Shown one piece after another: positions 8,640 to 17,986 of a DNA stretch of 64,000 bases. The notes under the pieces are model-generated. The model saw only the letters and a program-made list of their open reading frames with translations. It did not search any database and was not told where the DNA came from. Within the stretch, counting starts at the first letter, position 1; each line of letters begins with the position of its first letter. This DNA comes from CAYZQH01 sp050300015. Its GTDB lineage: Bacteria > Pseudomonadota > Gammaproteobacteria > Pseudomonadales > Cellvibrionaceae. The translations under genes were made by a program, and so were the position numbers. The DNA lies in NCBI GenBank assembly GCA_050300015.1, contig JBNKWZ010000015.1, positions 62,001-126,000 on the forward strand, written 5' to 3'.

Positions 8640-11432
8640 CTATTTGTTAACGGTTATGGGGAGTGATACCGGGAGCAGCCCATCACTCTCCATGGTTAAT
8701 ATAAGTTGCCCACTGGCTTTAGTGCTTTGTACAATGACTTGCGCCCAACCGTTAAAGGTTTTCCGTTTCACTTTAGGTGCTGGGTGTAGCAACGCAAAAC
8801 TGGCAGGCTGAATGTAAGCTAAATTTTCACGGGCCGACCAGGAATAAAAGGGTTTTGCTTCGATTTTAATGTGATTATTTTTCGCCTTAAGCGCTAAACG
8901 ATTTAATTTGTATTCGGTTTTGGCTTGCTCTGGCCCCTTTGCCTCGTACAACAATTTGCCATTTAACCACAATGTTTGCTCACGCCCGATGGCATTAATC
9001 AATAAGCGAGGGGTTGCGGTTTCGCTGGGCAAATCGAACCTTGCTTCAAAGGTGACCAGTGCTTGCGCTTCGCTGGCAGGTGGTGCTTGCCATTGGCCTA
9101 GTGTTATGGTTCGCGCCTTGGGCACAAACACATCCGCCTCATGTGAAGAGGGGTTGCCATTGCCTACCCCAATAATCTTACCTGGCCCATCAATGCGAAA
9201 ATTCACTAGAGCGTTAGCGGTTGGTACTAGGTTTCCATTGCCATCGCGCACATTTACATTCACCACGACAACATCTTGTCCGTTTGCAGATAACGTTAAT
9301 GTATTGGCTTCGGCTGCGAGCGCTTTAGCGCTCCCTGTGGTCACTACTTGAGTGGCTTCCGCTGACTGCCCATCGCGCCACGCTACGGCTTTTAAAACTC
9401 CAGGCTCATAAACCACTGGCCAGGCCAAATGGCCGTTTTTCGGCATGGGCTTCTTACCAAGTGAATGATCGTTTAAAAATAATTCTACCGCCTCGGCGTT
9501 ACTGTGCACACGCACATCAATGGTTTCGCCCAGGCGCTTAGGCCAATTCCAATGGGGGAAAATATGCAAGACGGGCGCTTTTGTCCACCAGGACTTTAAA
9601 TAATAATACCCATCTTTGGGTAAACCACACATGTCCATAATGCCAAATTGGGAGCTTACCGCCGGAAATTCATAGGGTGTTGGCTCACCACGATAATCAA
9701 ATCCGGTCCAATAAATTACACCGGCTAAATAGTCGCGAGAGGCATAGTATTGCCAACCAGATTCAGCATTGCCACCCGAGGGGCCGTCTTCTTGCGGAGG
9801 TAAATGACCTTGTGATGGGTCCTCTATGTAGATGCCACGGGTTTGATTGGTGGTGGTTTCTTCTGTACCCAAAAGAATTTGCCACGGATACTTTTTGTGT
9901 TGTTCGTCAGTGTCACCATGCTTAATGTAATTCACACCCATCACTCCAATGGTGGTGGAACTGCCACCCCATCCACCACTGATCGCAACCGTATTCAAGC
10001 GAGTGGGGTCAAGCTGCCTTGCCACACTTTGCATGTGTTGCGTGATGCGCGCACCTTTTGGGTTACCCTCAATACCCCACTCTTCATTCCCCAATGACCA
10101 CAAGATGATGCTCGGATGATTTCGGTCGCGTTTAATCATTGATTCCAGGGCATCTAGATGATAAGCATTAACGCCCGAAAGACGTGTTTCATCCACCACC
10201 AACATGCCGACTTTATCCGCGGCTTTTAGAAGGTCCGGCGATGCGGGAGCATGGGATGTACGGTACGTATTCGCGCCCATCGCTTTGAGTAGCGCCAGGC
10301 GATATTCAATTAAGGCGTAGGGTGTAGCGGTTCCCACACCCGCATGGTCTTCATGATTATTGGTGCCTTTGATTTTGACGGCTTGGCCATTTAAATAAAA
10401 ACCGGTGTCGGCATCAAATCGAATACTTCGAATACCAATGGTGGTTTCGTAACGGTCTAGAGTATTTGAACGATCATCAAATAGCTCTGTCACCACGGTG
10501 TATAGATAGGGGTTGTCCAACGACCACAGTGCTGGTTTATTCACCTTTAGCGCGTCTTGTAATTGAATGCTCTTGCCACTTGCAAGGCGATGGGACGTAC
10601 GCTTTGTTTTTGCAATCACGTTCCCTTGGTTATCTACTAATGTGTGCTGGATTTTAAATTTGTCCGCTGGCCTAATGTGCGTGGCGGTGTTTTGATGATC
10701 ATTGACCACGTTGGTTGTAATTGACAGTATGGCTTTGCTTGACCCGTCCAATTCGCTGGAGATGAAGGTACCATTGTGCGCTACGTGCAAGCGCGCGGTT
10801 TTGTGTAACCAGACATGACGGTTGATACCTGCACCCTCATAATACCAGCCGGCCTCTATTGAAACATCTGCACGCACGGTGACCACGTTGCGCCCGCCAT
10901 AATTTAAATAGGGGCTAAGGTCGTACACTTGTTCTACGTTACCGAGGTTTTCCTCCCCCACAAAAAAACCGTTCACAAATACGCGGGCGGCGCGTTGAAT
11001 ACCTTCAAACTCCAACGTAATGTGCTTACCGAGGTCAGTTGCAGGAATATCAAAATGATGGCGATACCAGCCGACACTGTTCTGTGGAAACCCGGGCCCC
11101 ACGGCGCGATACCCGTGACTGTGACTGCCATCAGGGACGATGGGCATCTCCACAGCCCAATCGTGTGGCAATTGCACGGTTCGCCAACCGCGGTCATCAA
11201 AATCAGGGTTGGCTGGCCCGTCACCGTAACCGGCTTTGGCGAGATACGAAAAATACCTCGTGGCGTGATTAAAATCTTGTTGTCGGTCTGTTGCGTGGCC
11301 CAGTGCGAATTTCCACGGGGAATCCAATAATTGACTGTCACGTGGATGTGAAGTGCCTTCGGAGTGTGCTTTCGCCCCGCACAAAATCAAAACTAAAACA
11401 CCCCAGTATCCAAAAATGGATCGATACTTCAT
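8640..11432 (-). CDS. GH2 beta-galactosidase-type glycosidase
   Basis: 930 residues with a signal peptide (cleavage near AKA-HS). Domains in order: sugar-binding jelly roll (about 35-210, with LPHDWA and GWYRHHF), immunoglobulin-like domain (about 215-325), catalytic barrel (about 335-640), DUF4982-type beta domain (about 655-710), a second Ig-like domain, and a C-terminal beta region. Acid/base Glu450 is in SLGNEEW and the probable nucleophile is Glu524 in LLGTEET. The architecture is that of exported GH2 beta-galactosidases of polysaccharide-degrading marine bacteria. Beta-galactosidase is the best guess; beta-glucuronidase or beta-mannosidase activity cannot be excluded. The GH27 gene follows in the same operon. 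Confidence 0.86.
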   Translation of the reverse strand: MKYRSIFGYWGVLVLILCGAKAHSEGTSHPRDSQLLDSPWKFALGHATDRQQDFNHATRYFSYLAKAGYGDGPANPDFDDRGWRTVQLPHDWAVEMPIVPDGSHSHGYRAVGPGFPQNSVGWYRHHFDIPATDLGKHITLEFEGIQRAARVFVNGFFVGEENLGNVEQVYDLSPYLNYGGRNVVTVRADVSIEAGWYYEGAGINRHVWLHKTARLHVAHNGTFISSELDGSSKAILSITTNVVNDHQNTATHIRPADKFKIQHTLVDNQGNVIAKTKRTSHRLASGKSIQLQDALKVNKPALWSLDNPYLYTVVTELFDDRSNTLDRYETTIGIRSIRFDADTGFYLNGQAVKIKGTNNHEDHAGVGTATPYALIEYRLALLKAMGANTYRTSHAPASPDLLKAADKVGMLVVDETRLSGVNAYHLDALESMIKRDRNHPSIILWSLGNEEWGIEGNPKGARITQHMQSVARQLDPTRLNTVAISGGWGGSSTTIGVMGVNYIKHGDTDEQHKKYPWQILLGTEETTTNQTRGIYIEDPSQGHLPPQEDGPSGGNAESGWQYYASRDYLAGVIYWTGFDYRGEPTPYEFPAVSSQFGIMDMCGLPKDGYYYLKSWWTKAPVLHIFPHWNWPKRLGETIDVRVHSNAEAVELFLNDHSLGKKPMPKNGHLAWPVVYEPGVLKAVAWRDGQSAEATQVVTTGSAKALAAEANTLTLSANGQDVVVVNVNVRDGNGNLVPTANALVNFRIDGPGKIIGVGNGNPSSHEADVFVPKARTITLGQWQAPPASEAQALVTFEARFDLPSETATPRLLINAIGREQTLWLNGKLLYEAKGPEQAKTEYKLNRLALKAKNNHIKIEAKPFYSWSARENLAYIQPASFALLHPAPKVKRKTFNGWAQVIVQSTKASGQLILTMESDGLLPVSLPITVNK

Positions 11433-11988
11433 GAGATTTGCTCAAAATAGAAATGGCTTTAATTTTTATGTCGCTGAGTGGCGATCGTGTAATTTTGATG
11501 CGAAAGTTACCCAAGTTGACGCACCTATCAACTGTAGCAAGGGCCAAAGTCTACTACAAAAGTATGGCTGTATGGCATGCGATAGGAGTTCTGACCAAAT
11601 ATTAATCAATTTCAGCTATCAGTAGGCCCCTGCTCTGCCCAATCGATTGCTGATATATCTTAAAAAGATGAGGAAAACGGGTGCCACGCAAACACCTGAG
11701 AACACCACAAATAATGAAGGCCCTTTGCTTCAGATATTCTCTGCCCGCATCCATTTGACTTCATCCTACCGAATCCATACTTTAACTTGATCATTCTATG
11801 ACCAATAAGCCAGGCAAACATTTGCGTTTTTTACAAGCACGCGACAATCCTTAGTATCCCGCTCCTCTAAAAGCTATAATTTGTAGCATTCACAAGTGCG
11901 AATAGCGCCGAACATATTGATTATATTGCTATTATGTCCCGGTCAGTACACACAGTTCAGCAGGCCGATCACTCAAGGTAAGCCACAC
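11433..11988. other. Intergenic region between GH2 and the recombinase
   Basis: Must hold the promoters of the minus-strand GH2 operon and the plus-strand recombinase. No clear box, operator or RNA was identified. The recombinase frame extends upstream to a GTG at 11896, but that extension has no ribosome binding site. Confidence 0.35.
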
Positions 11989-13236
11989 ATGGCCACTCCA
12001 CACCCCAAGCCCGTTGCGCTTTATCCCGCAGCCTCTGAGCTTAAATCTTTAGATTTCGCTCTATACCGCGATCTAAAGGAATTCTTGGACTCTGGTGACA
12101 CTTGGTGGAAAACACATTGGCTTTGGGGATGCGAGTTTCTTAGCTATGTTGGGCGTAACAAGTCGGAACACACGTTTACCCGTTTTCGCAATGAAACGGA
12201 GCGGTTCTTACTGTGGGTCTTCCTGTTCAAGTCCAAACCTATGGAGCAGCTACGCAAAGCCGATATCCTTGAGTACGCAGACTTTTGCTGGCAACCACCG
12301 GTGTCTTGGATATGTACCGCGAATCACGAAAAGTTTGTATTTCACAACGGATGCTATACGCAAAACCCATTGTGGGCTCCGTTTAAACTCCAGCTTCCGA
12401 AGAAAACGGCAACGAATCAAGTCGTCGATAAAAAGAAGTACAGGCCTTCACAGCAAACGCTCGCAGCGATGTTTACTGCAGTCATTGCTTTTTACAAGCA
12501 CTTGATGAACGAAGAATACATTTATGGCAATCCAGCTCAGGTAGCTAAGCGTGATTGCCGTCATTTTGTAAAAGATGCACAGGTTAAAGAAGTCCGGCGC
12601 CTGTCTGCATCCCAGTGGCAAACGGTATTTAATGTGGCACTGGAGTTAGCCAATCAGGATAGGCTTTACGAGCGCAGCTTATTTGTTATTACAGCACTTA
12701 AGACACTGTTTTTACGCATCTCGGAACTCTCTGAGCGCCCAAGCTGGACGCCAGTCATGAGCCATTTCTGGCAAGACTCCGACGGCAATTGGTGGCTCAA
12801 AACCTTCGGAAAAGGTCGTAAACTAAGGGATATAACTGTTCCCAATAGTTTCATTGACTACCTAAAACGGTATCGGCAGTTTCGTGGTTTAAGCCCTCTA
12901 CCCTCCCAAGGCGAAAATTACCCCATCGTTGAAAAAATTCGTGGGCAAGGAGGGATGACTTCTCGGCAACTTACTCGAATAGTCCAAGAAATTTTCGATG
13001 CAGCCTACTACCATATGAAACAGATTGAAGGCGAAGATAAAGCCCGACAACTGAAAGAAGCTTCATCGCATTGGCTGAGACATACCGGTGCCAGTATGGA
13101 AGTTGAACGAGGGCGTGCCCTGAAGGACCTGTCTGAAGACTTGGGACATTCTAGTATGGCGACTACCGATACCGTCTATGTTCAAACCGAAAACCGTGTG
13201 CGTGCCGCAAGCGGGAAAAACAGGAAGGTGAATTAG
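11989..13236 (+). CDS. Tyrosine recombinase / site-specific integrase
   Basis: 415 residues from ATG 11989, preceded by AAGG; an upstream GTG at 11896 lacks such a site. All catalytic residues are visible: Arg243 (FLRISEL), Lys in the beta-hairpin GKGRKLRD (about 274-281), His361 and Arg364 (HWLRH), His387 (LGHSS) and Tyr397 (VYVQT). The N-terminal 230 residues form the core-binding region and contain a Cys/Trp-rich insertion at about 97-125. A second copy's 3' end lies at the left edge of the window, in the same orientation about 13 kb away. No att site or tRNA gene was recognised next to it. Confidence 0.88.
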   Translation: MATPHPKPVALYPAASELKSLDFALYRDLKEFLDSGDTWWKTHWLWGCEFLSYVGRNKSEHTFTRFRNETERFLLWVFLFKSKPMEQLRKADILEYADFCWQPPVSWICTANHEKFVFHNGCYTQNPLWAPFKLQLPKKTATNQVVDKKKYRPSQQTLAAMFTAVIAFYKHLMNEEYIYGNPAQVAKRDCRHFVKDAQVKEVRRLSASQWQTVFNVALELANQDRLYERSLFVITALKTLFLRISELSERPSWTPVMSHFWQDSDGNWWLKTFGKGRKLRDITVPNSFIDYLKRYRQFRGLSPLPSQGENYPIVEKIRGQGGMTSRQLTRIVQEIFDAAYYHMKQIEGEDKARQLKEASSHWLRHTGASMEVERGRALKDLSEDLGHSSMATTDTVYVQTENRVRAASGKNRKVN

Positions 13237-13707
13237 CAATTGGGGTTTACCAAGATCATGCGGCAAATAGTGCCATTTTGCCGGCGATAGCTCTTAACGA
13301 CCAGTGTAGGGCATAATCCTGGGCTTCATCGGCCCATCTGAGGTCTTTAGGTGCTCAGCTCTGGCCGAGCTGGCAATGAAGTAGCGCTTAAGTTGCGTAG
13401 AGTCTTCAGCCGGGCAGCGGCCTGTTAAACCAAAATAGCCTTTAAAATCAAAGGCTTTTATTTGTTCTTACTCTTGTGCAGCACTCATCGCCAAACGTCG
13501 ATTGATTGGCGGGCCTACCAAACCAAAGACTGTTATTGACTCCAGAATGAAGTAGATTGGCAATGCTCCGCAACGCTTCTACCTAATCTTGTACGTTGAA
13601 TAGGCTAGGACCAAATTGCTTTCCAATAAAAAATTTGCCAGTATCGATTGATTTCCATCCCTAGAGATCTCTAACTGAATAGAATCATTGAATGGCGCCA
13701 CTCCCAA
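13237..13707. other. Gap between recombinase and sigma operon
   Basis: No gene recognised. A perfect 12-base palindrome TAGAGATCTCTA lies at 13662-13673, 34 bases before the sigma factor start, where an operator would be expected. Confidence 0.35.
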
Positions 13708-14292
13708 ATGCATAAAGAAGACCTGAAACTGGTAAAAAGGTTACTCAATGGTGATCAGAGGGCCTTTAATCAGTTCTATGAGACCTATTTCCCTCGTATT
13801 TTTCGGTTTTGCAAACTGAGGGTGGACGGCGATGAACACTGTAAGGATGTGGTCCAACAAAGTTTGACTGCCGCTTTACGGGCTATAGAAGGCTATCGTG
13901 GCGAGGCATCTTTGCACACTTGGTTGTGCCAAATCAGTCGGAATGAGATATCCAAGTGGTACAAAAAAGTGGGCGTAAAGCAAGAAGTCACTTTGAGCAT
14001 GGATACAAACCCTGAGTTGCTCGCGGCCATTGAAAGTGTGACGGGTGACATTGGCGGTGCACAATTTGACGAAATATTTGATATTAGAGAATTGGTTGTG
14101 ACTTCTTTAGATCAATTACCTCCCAACTACACCCAGGTTTTGGACCTGAAGTATATTCAGGGCTTGTCGGTTGAGGATATGGCACATCAACTGGGTACGA
14201 CTGCTATTGCGGTACAGTCTTTATTGGCACGAGCGCGCAAAGCATTCAAATTGGTGTTCAGCGACCTCCATAAACAAGCGATGGCGGGGTAA
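13708..14292 (+). CDS. ECF-type RNA polymerase sigma factor
   Basis: 194 residues. Region 2 (about residues 20-90, NQFYETYFPRIFRFC through SLHTWLCQISRNEI) binds core polymerase and the -10. Region 4 (about 130-185, LPPNYTQVLDLKYIQGLSVE and a helix-turn-helix) binds the -35. There is no region 1.1 or 3, as in ECF sigma factors. The FecR-like anti-sigma gene begins six bases after the stop and a TonB receptor follows, the gene set of cell-surface signalling. The two remaining genes of interest downstream (eptA-like, Omp85-like) are spaced like members of the same operon. Its own promoter was not identified. Confidence 0.88.
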   Translation: MHKEDLKLVKRLLNGDQRAFNQFYETYFPRIFRFCKLRVDGDEHCKDVVQQSLTAALRAIEGYRGEASLHTWLCQISRNEISKWYKKVGVKQEVTLSMDTNPELLAAIESVTGDIGGAQFDEIFDIRELVVTSLDQLPPNYTQVLDLKYIQGLSVEDMAHQLGTTAIAVQSLLARARKAFKLVFSDLHKQAMAG

Positions 14293-14298
14293 ATAAAC

Positions 14299-15273
14299 AT
14301 GAATGAACAGGATATTGAAAAATTACTCAAGGCCGCAGGCCCTCTCGTAAAATCCGATGAGAATATGATGAATGATATTAGAAGTGAGGTTGAAAATACT
14401 TGGTTAGAGGTGGTAGCTAAGCGCAAAGCTCGCCGATACTGGGTTTACTCTGGGTCAATGGCGGCGTCGATTGTCGCCCTTACAATGTTGGTCTTGAGTC
14501 TCCAAATATCGATATTTGATGACAAAGCGAGTATCAATGGTGCTCAAATTGCACAAGTCGTCATGTTCGATGGCAGCGGTACGATTAACGATAGCGGACT
14601 CCATCATGGTAGAACTTTAGTCAGTGGTGATCATATTCAGACAGAAAGTGGTCATTTAACCATCCAATTATATGATCAAACCTTAGTCGTCTTGTCAGCC
14701 AATACGGATTTAACTTTGTCTAATCACAATACTCTTCAGCTTACGGCAGGTAAAATCTATTTGGACTCTCCAGATATAAATACCTCTGTAACGGTGATTA
14801 CGCCTTGGGGTAACGTTCGTGACATTGGAACCCAATACGAAGTGGCGGTTTCTGCAAATGAATTACAGCTGGCAATGCGCTCCGGAAAGGTGGTGATGGA
14901 GCTAGATGATAAGACATTGTATGCCAGCGTATTTGAGGGGTTAGGTGACGTCGTTTCAGTGGATACAAACAATGATATTCAAAAAAGTACGATGTCACCA
15001 TCCGACCCTTATTGGTCATGGACCCACAAAGCGCTGAGTGATTTTGATGTTAATAATCAGTCCGTTTTCGAGGTGCTAGAATGGGTCCATCGAGTGACGG
15101 GTAAAAATATTGTTTTTGCGACGGACGATGTCCAACGACTGGCACACGAGACAACACTAGCGGGTGGAAAGCTGTCACCGGCTCATGTGGAAAATAGCTT
15201 ACCCATGCTGCTCGGTTCTACATTATTATCTGCTAAGATTATGAAGGAAGACATTATCATTCAGGCTAGATGA
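14299..15273 (+). CDS. FecR-like anti-sigma / signalling protein
   Basis: 324 residues. A short cytoplasmic part (1-46) should contact the sigma factor, one membrane span lies at about 48-73, and a periplasmic FecR domain follows (about 105-205, with ITPWGNVRDIGTQYEV). The C-terminal part (about 245-324) resembles an STN domain, the piece that in FecR-type proteins meets the receptor's own N-terminal domain. It starts six bases after the sigma gene and ends 13 bases before the receptor gene. The arrangement predicts transfer of a signal from the outer-membrane receptor to the sigma factor. Confidence 0.87.
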   Translation: MNEQDIEKLLKAAGPLVKSDENMMNDIRSEVENTWLEVVAKRKARRYWVYSGSMAASIVALTMLVLSLQISIFDDKASINGAQIAQVVMFDGSGTINDSGLHHGRTLVSGDHIQTESGHLTIQLYDQTLVVLSANTDLTLSNHNTLQLTAGKIYLDSPDINTSVTVITPWGNVRDIGTQYEVAVSANELQLAMRSGKVVMELDDKTLYASVFEGLGDVVSVDTNNDIQKSTMSPSDPYWSWTHKALSDFDVNNQSVFEVLEWVHRVTGKNIVFATDDVQRLAHETTLAGGKLSPAHVENSLPMLLGSTLLSAKIMKEDIIIQAR

Positions 15274-15286
15274 AAAAGAATAGTCA

Positions 15287-17860
15287 ATGCCAACTATTAA
15301 CCGCTTAAGTGCCCTTTTAGCCGCAGTGGTATGGACCGTCAGTACTATTGCCTTTGCTCAAGATAATAATACGGATGACAAGCCGCATGAGTCAGCTTTT
15401 TCGAAACTGTCCCAGTTAGACTTTTCCAATAGGTCGCTGATTGGGATTTTATGGTTCTATGAACAGGCTGGGTACAACATCATATACAGTGATCGATTAA
15501 TTGATCCGAATATGACCACGCGCAACAATGTGCCTCATGGCGACCCTATTCAGAGGTTGGCCAGCTTACTCGATAACTATTATCTCATGTTGGTTAAAGA
15601 CGAATATGCCAATAGTTGGTATGTCAGTGCAGGCCAGAATTATGAGCAAGCATTAGTTCTACATATTATTGATAATAAGACGGGCAATGCGTTGGCAGGT
15701 GTAGAAGCTATTTTTCAAGACGAAAAAATAGCAACAAGTGATGACCGCGGTGTTATCAGCATTCCGTTAACGCGGGCAGACATTCCTATTCTATTAAGAA
15801 AACCACAATTTGACCCACTATCAATAGTGCCTTCAAATGTTGCCAATGAAGATACGTTAGTCATGGAGTCGACCGAAGGTATTTTTGAGCAAGTACTTGT
15901 TACTGCCAGTCAATACCATATGACACCTTCCGGGAATGCTTCGAATGTAGAAATACCCGCGTATAAACTAGATGGGTTTCCCCTTCGCGGAGGTGATGTC
16001 ACGCAGGTTTTAAATGTATTACCCGGTACCGCAAGTAGTGGAGTGTCGGCGATACCCAACATCCGAGGTGGTGCCAAAAACGAGCTGTTAATCGTTTTTG
16101 ATGGTGTAGAGCTCATAAATCCTTTCCACCTCAAAGATTTTTACGGTTTGGTGTCAGCGCTAAGTTCTGACATTGTTGAGACGGTGAATATTTATACGGG
16201 AGGGTATCCGGCAAATTACGGTTCGAAAATGAGTGGCGTAATGGATATTGCGCCTACGGAGAACTATACCGACCAAAGCAATACATTGGAATGGAATGCC
16301 TTCACGACGTCGTTAAAGATTGCAAGTGAGTATGAGCCTGAGAACATTAAGGGGTTGCTCAGCCTACGAAGAGGAAATGTAGATGATATACTGGATCAAG
16401 TAAATGAAGATATCGGTTCTCCCAAGTTCAACGATGCGTATGCAAAAGTATCTTGGCAACCCTTTGAAGATTTAGAAGTAACCGCATCTATTCTGACATT
16501 GGAAGACGATGTGAAGCTGAAAGATAGCGACGATTTTGGCAACACTGAGAACGCGCAATCCCGTTACATCAGTCATTATGGGTGGTTAAAACTTAAATTC
16601 AATCACGGTAATTATTTCGATACCGAATGGTTGGTTTCACTAGCCGATGTTTTGAACCAAAGAAGGGGTGAGACAACCTATAATGGAGATGCGAATGGCA
16701 GTAATGGTGTTTTACTCGATAAGCGCAATTATGAGATATTGCATATCAGCCACGAAGGGTATTGGGATCCGAATGGTTTATATAGTCTTGAATACGGATT
16801 TGGGTTTGAGCAAAAAGATGGCGATTACAATTATCAATCCCAAGCTGAATTGAGCTTATTGGCGAACTTACTTGGGAGCAATCGTTATATACAAAGTCGA
16901 TTAGATGAAGAGTTTGATGCTATCGAGACATACGCTTACCTCAATTACCTGTATGAGCCGCTGCAATCATTGAAGTTCATCGTGGGCTACCGGTTTGATA
17001 GACAGAATTTAACCGAGCAAGATAAATACCAGTATAGCCCTAGATTAGCAGCGATATACCATTGGGGGCCTGCGCTTACTGTAAAGTTTAGCGCTGGTCG
17101 ATACTATCAAGCACCCGATATAGATGAGCTAACCATTAAAGGTAATGACGGCTATTTTGAGTCACCTCAGAAGTCAGAGCATTATATCGTTGGACTTGAG
17201 TACCTTCTTACTTCCGCGTTGAGCATGACAGCTGAAGTGTACCGAAAAAGTGTATTGTCTCCAAAATCACGGTACGAAAACCTGTTTAACCCTTACAGCC
17301 TATTGCCGGATATCTCGTCTGATCGCGTTGCAGTGACTCCAGAAAAGGCCAAAGCTACCGGATTAGAGTTTAAAATCAACTACTCGCCCTTTCCACAATT
17401 GACATCCGAATTGTCATATTCCCTAAGCACAGTAAGCGACATAATAAACGGTCAAGAATATTATCGACACTGGAATCAGCTTCATGCTTTACAGCTGAGT
17501 ATGGATTGGCGTTCAAATTTGTGGGCTGTGACAGCATTCATAAATTGGCATGATGGTTGGCGGACAACCCGTCTGCCCAATACTGTCCCCAATCTAACTG
17601 ATCAAATTGAGTATAGACGCAATGATACGGCACTACCCTCCTTTCTAACGTTGAACGTCAAAGCCAGTTATACTTGGTTGCTCTCAAACAGTGATTTGCA
17701 GGTATATCTGGATATCAGTAATGTCACTAATCGCAAGAATATCGGTTATTACAAAGTCGTTTCCACCGAAAACGAGTTTGACCAAGGTTTTTCGCTCAGC
17801 AAGCAGCAAGAAGCTCTATTACCTATTCTACCCTCTGTAGGCATTCGGTGGACATTCTAG
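15287..17860 (+). CDS. TonB-dependent receptor with N-terminal STN signalling domain
   Basis: 857 residues. Signal peptide 1-24 (cleaved after IAFA), STN domain about 40-115, a CarboxypepD_reg-like beta domain about 120-185, plug about 205-320 (VTASQYH, PNIRGGAKNELLIVFDGVEL), then a beta barrel ending in the C-terminal aromatic RWTF. The STN domain marks it as a transducer as well as a transporter. Its ligand is unknown: there are no siderophore, copper or sugar-binding (SusD) neighbours. The downstream genes act on lipid A and the envelope, so an envelope-active peptide or lipid-linked ligand is conceivable, but this is inference only. Confidence 0.85.
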   Translation: MPTINRLSALLAAVVWTVSTIAFAQDNNTDDKPHESAFSKLSQLDFSNRSLIGILWFYEQAGYNIIYSDRLIDPNMTTRNNVPHGDPIQRLASLLDNYYLMLVKDEYANSWYVSAGQNYEQALVLHIIDNKTGNALAGVEAIFQDEKIATSDDRGVISIPLTRADIPILLRKPQFDPLSIVPSNVANEDTLVMESTEGIFEQVLVTASQYHMTPSGNASNVEIPAYKLDGFPLRGGDVTQVLNVLPGTASSGVSAIPNIRGGAKNELLIVFDGVELINPFHLKDFYGLVSALSSDIVETVNIYTGGYPANYGSKMSGVMDIAPTENYTDQSNTLEWNAFTTSLKIASEYEPENIKGLLSLRRGNVDDILDQVNEDIGSPKFNDAYAKVSWQPFEDLEVTASILTLEDDVKLKDSDDFGNTENAQSRYISHYGWLKLKFNHGNYFDTEWLVSLADVLNQRRGETTYNGDANGSNGVLLDKRNYEILHISHEGYWDPNGLYSLEYGFGFEQKDGDYNYQSQAELSLLANLLGSNRYIQSRLDEEFDAIETYAYLNYLYEPLQSLKFIVGYRFDRQNLTEQDKYQYSPRLAAIYHWGPALTVKFSAGRYYQAPDIDELTIKGNDGYFESPQKSEHYIVGLEYLLTSALSMTAEVYRKSVLSPKSRYENLFNPYSLLPDISSDRVAVTPEKAKATGLEFKINYSPFPQLTSELSYSLSTVSDIINGQEYYRHWNQLHALQLSMDWRSNLWAVTAFINWHDGWRTTRLPNTVPNLTDQIEYRRNDTALPSFLTLNVKASYTWLLSNSDLQVYLDISNVTNRKNIGYYKVVSTENEFDQGFSLSKQQEALLPILPSVGIRWTF

Positions 17861-17986
17861 TCGTTTGTAGCTGTTAGCGTATCCAGCTTGGCTTACCTCT
17901 CGCCTCAAAAAAAATTTGCAGCCGCGATTGATTTCTTATCTAAACTAGCTCTAACGCTATATCAAGCTAACGTTCGAGCAATTCAC

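Noticed and set aside
10929..11341. Long frames on both strands within the GH2 gene
   Set aside because: They are shadows of the GH2 sugar-binding domain, which reads without break in its own frame.
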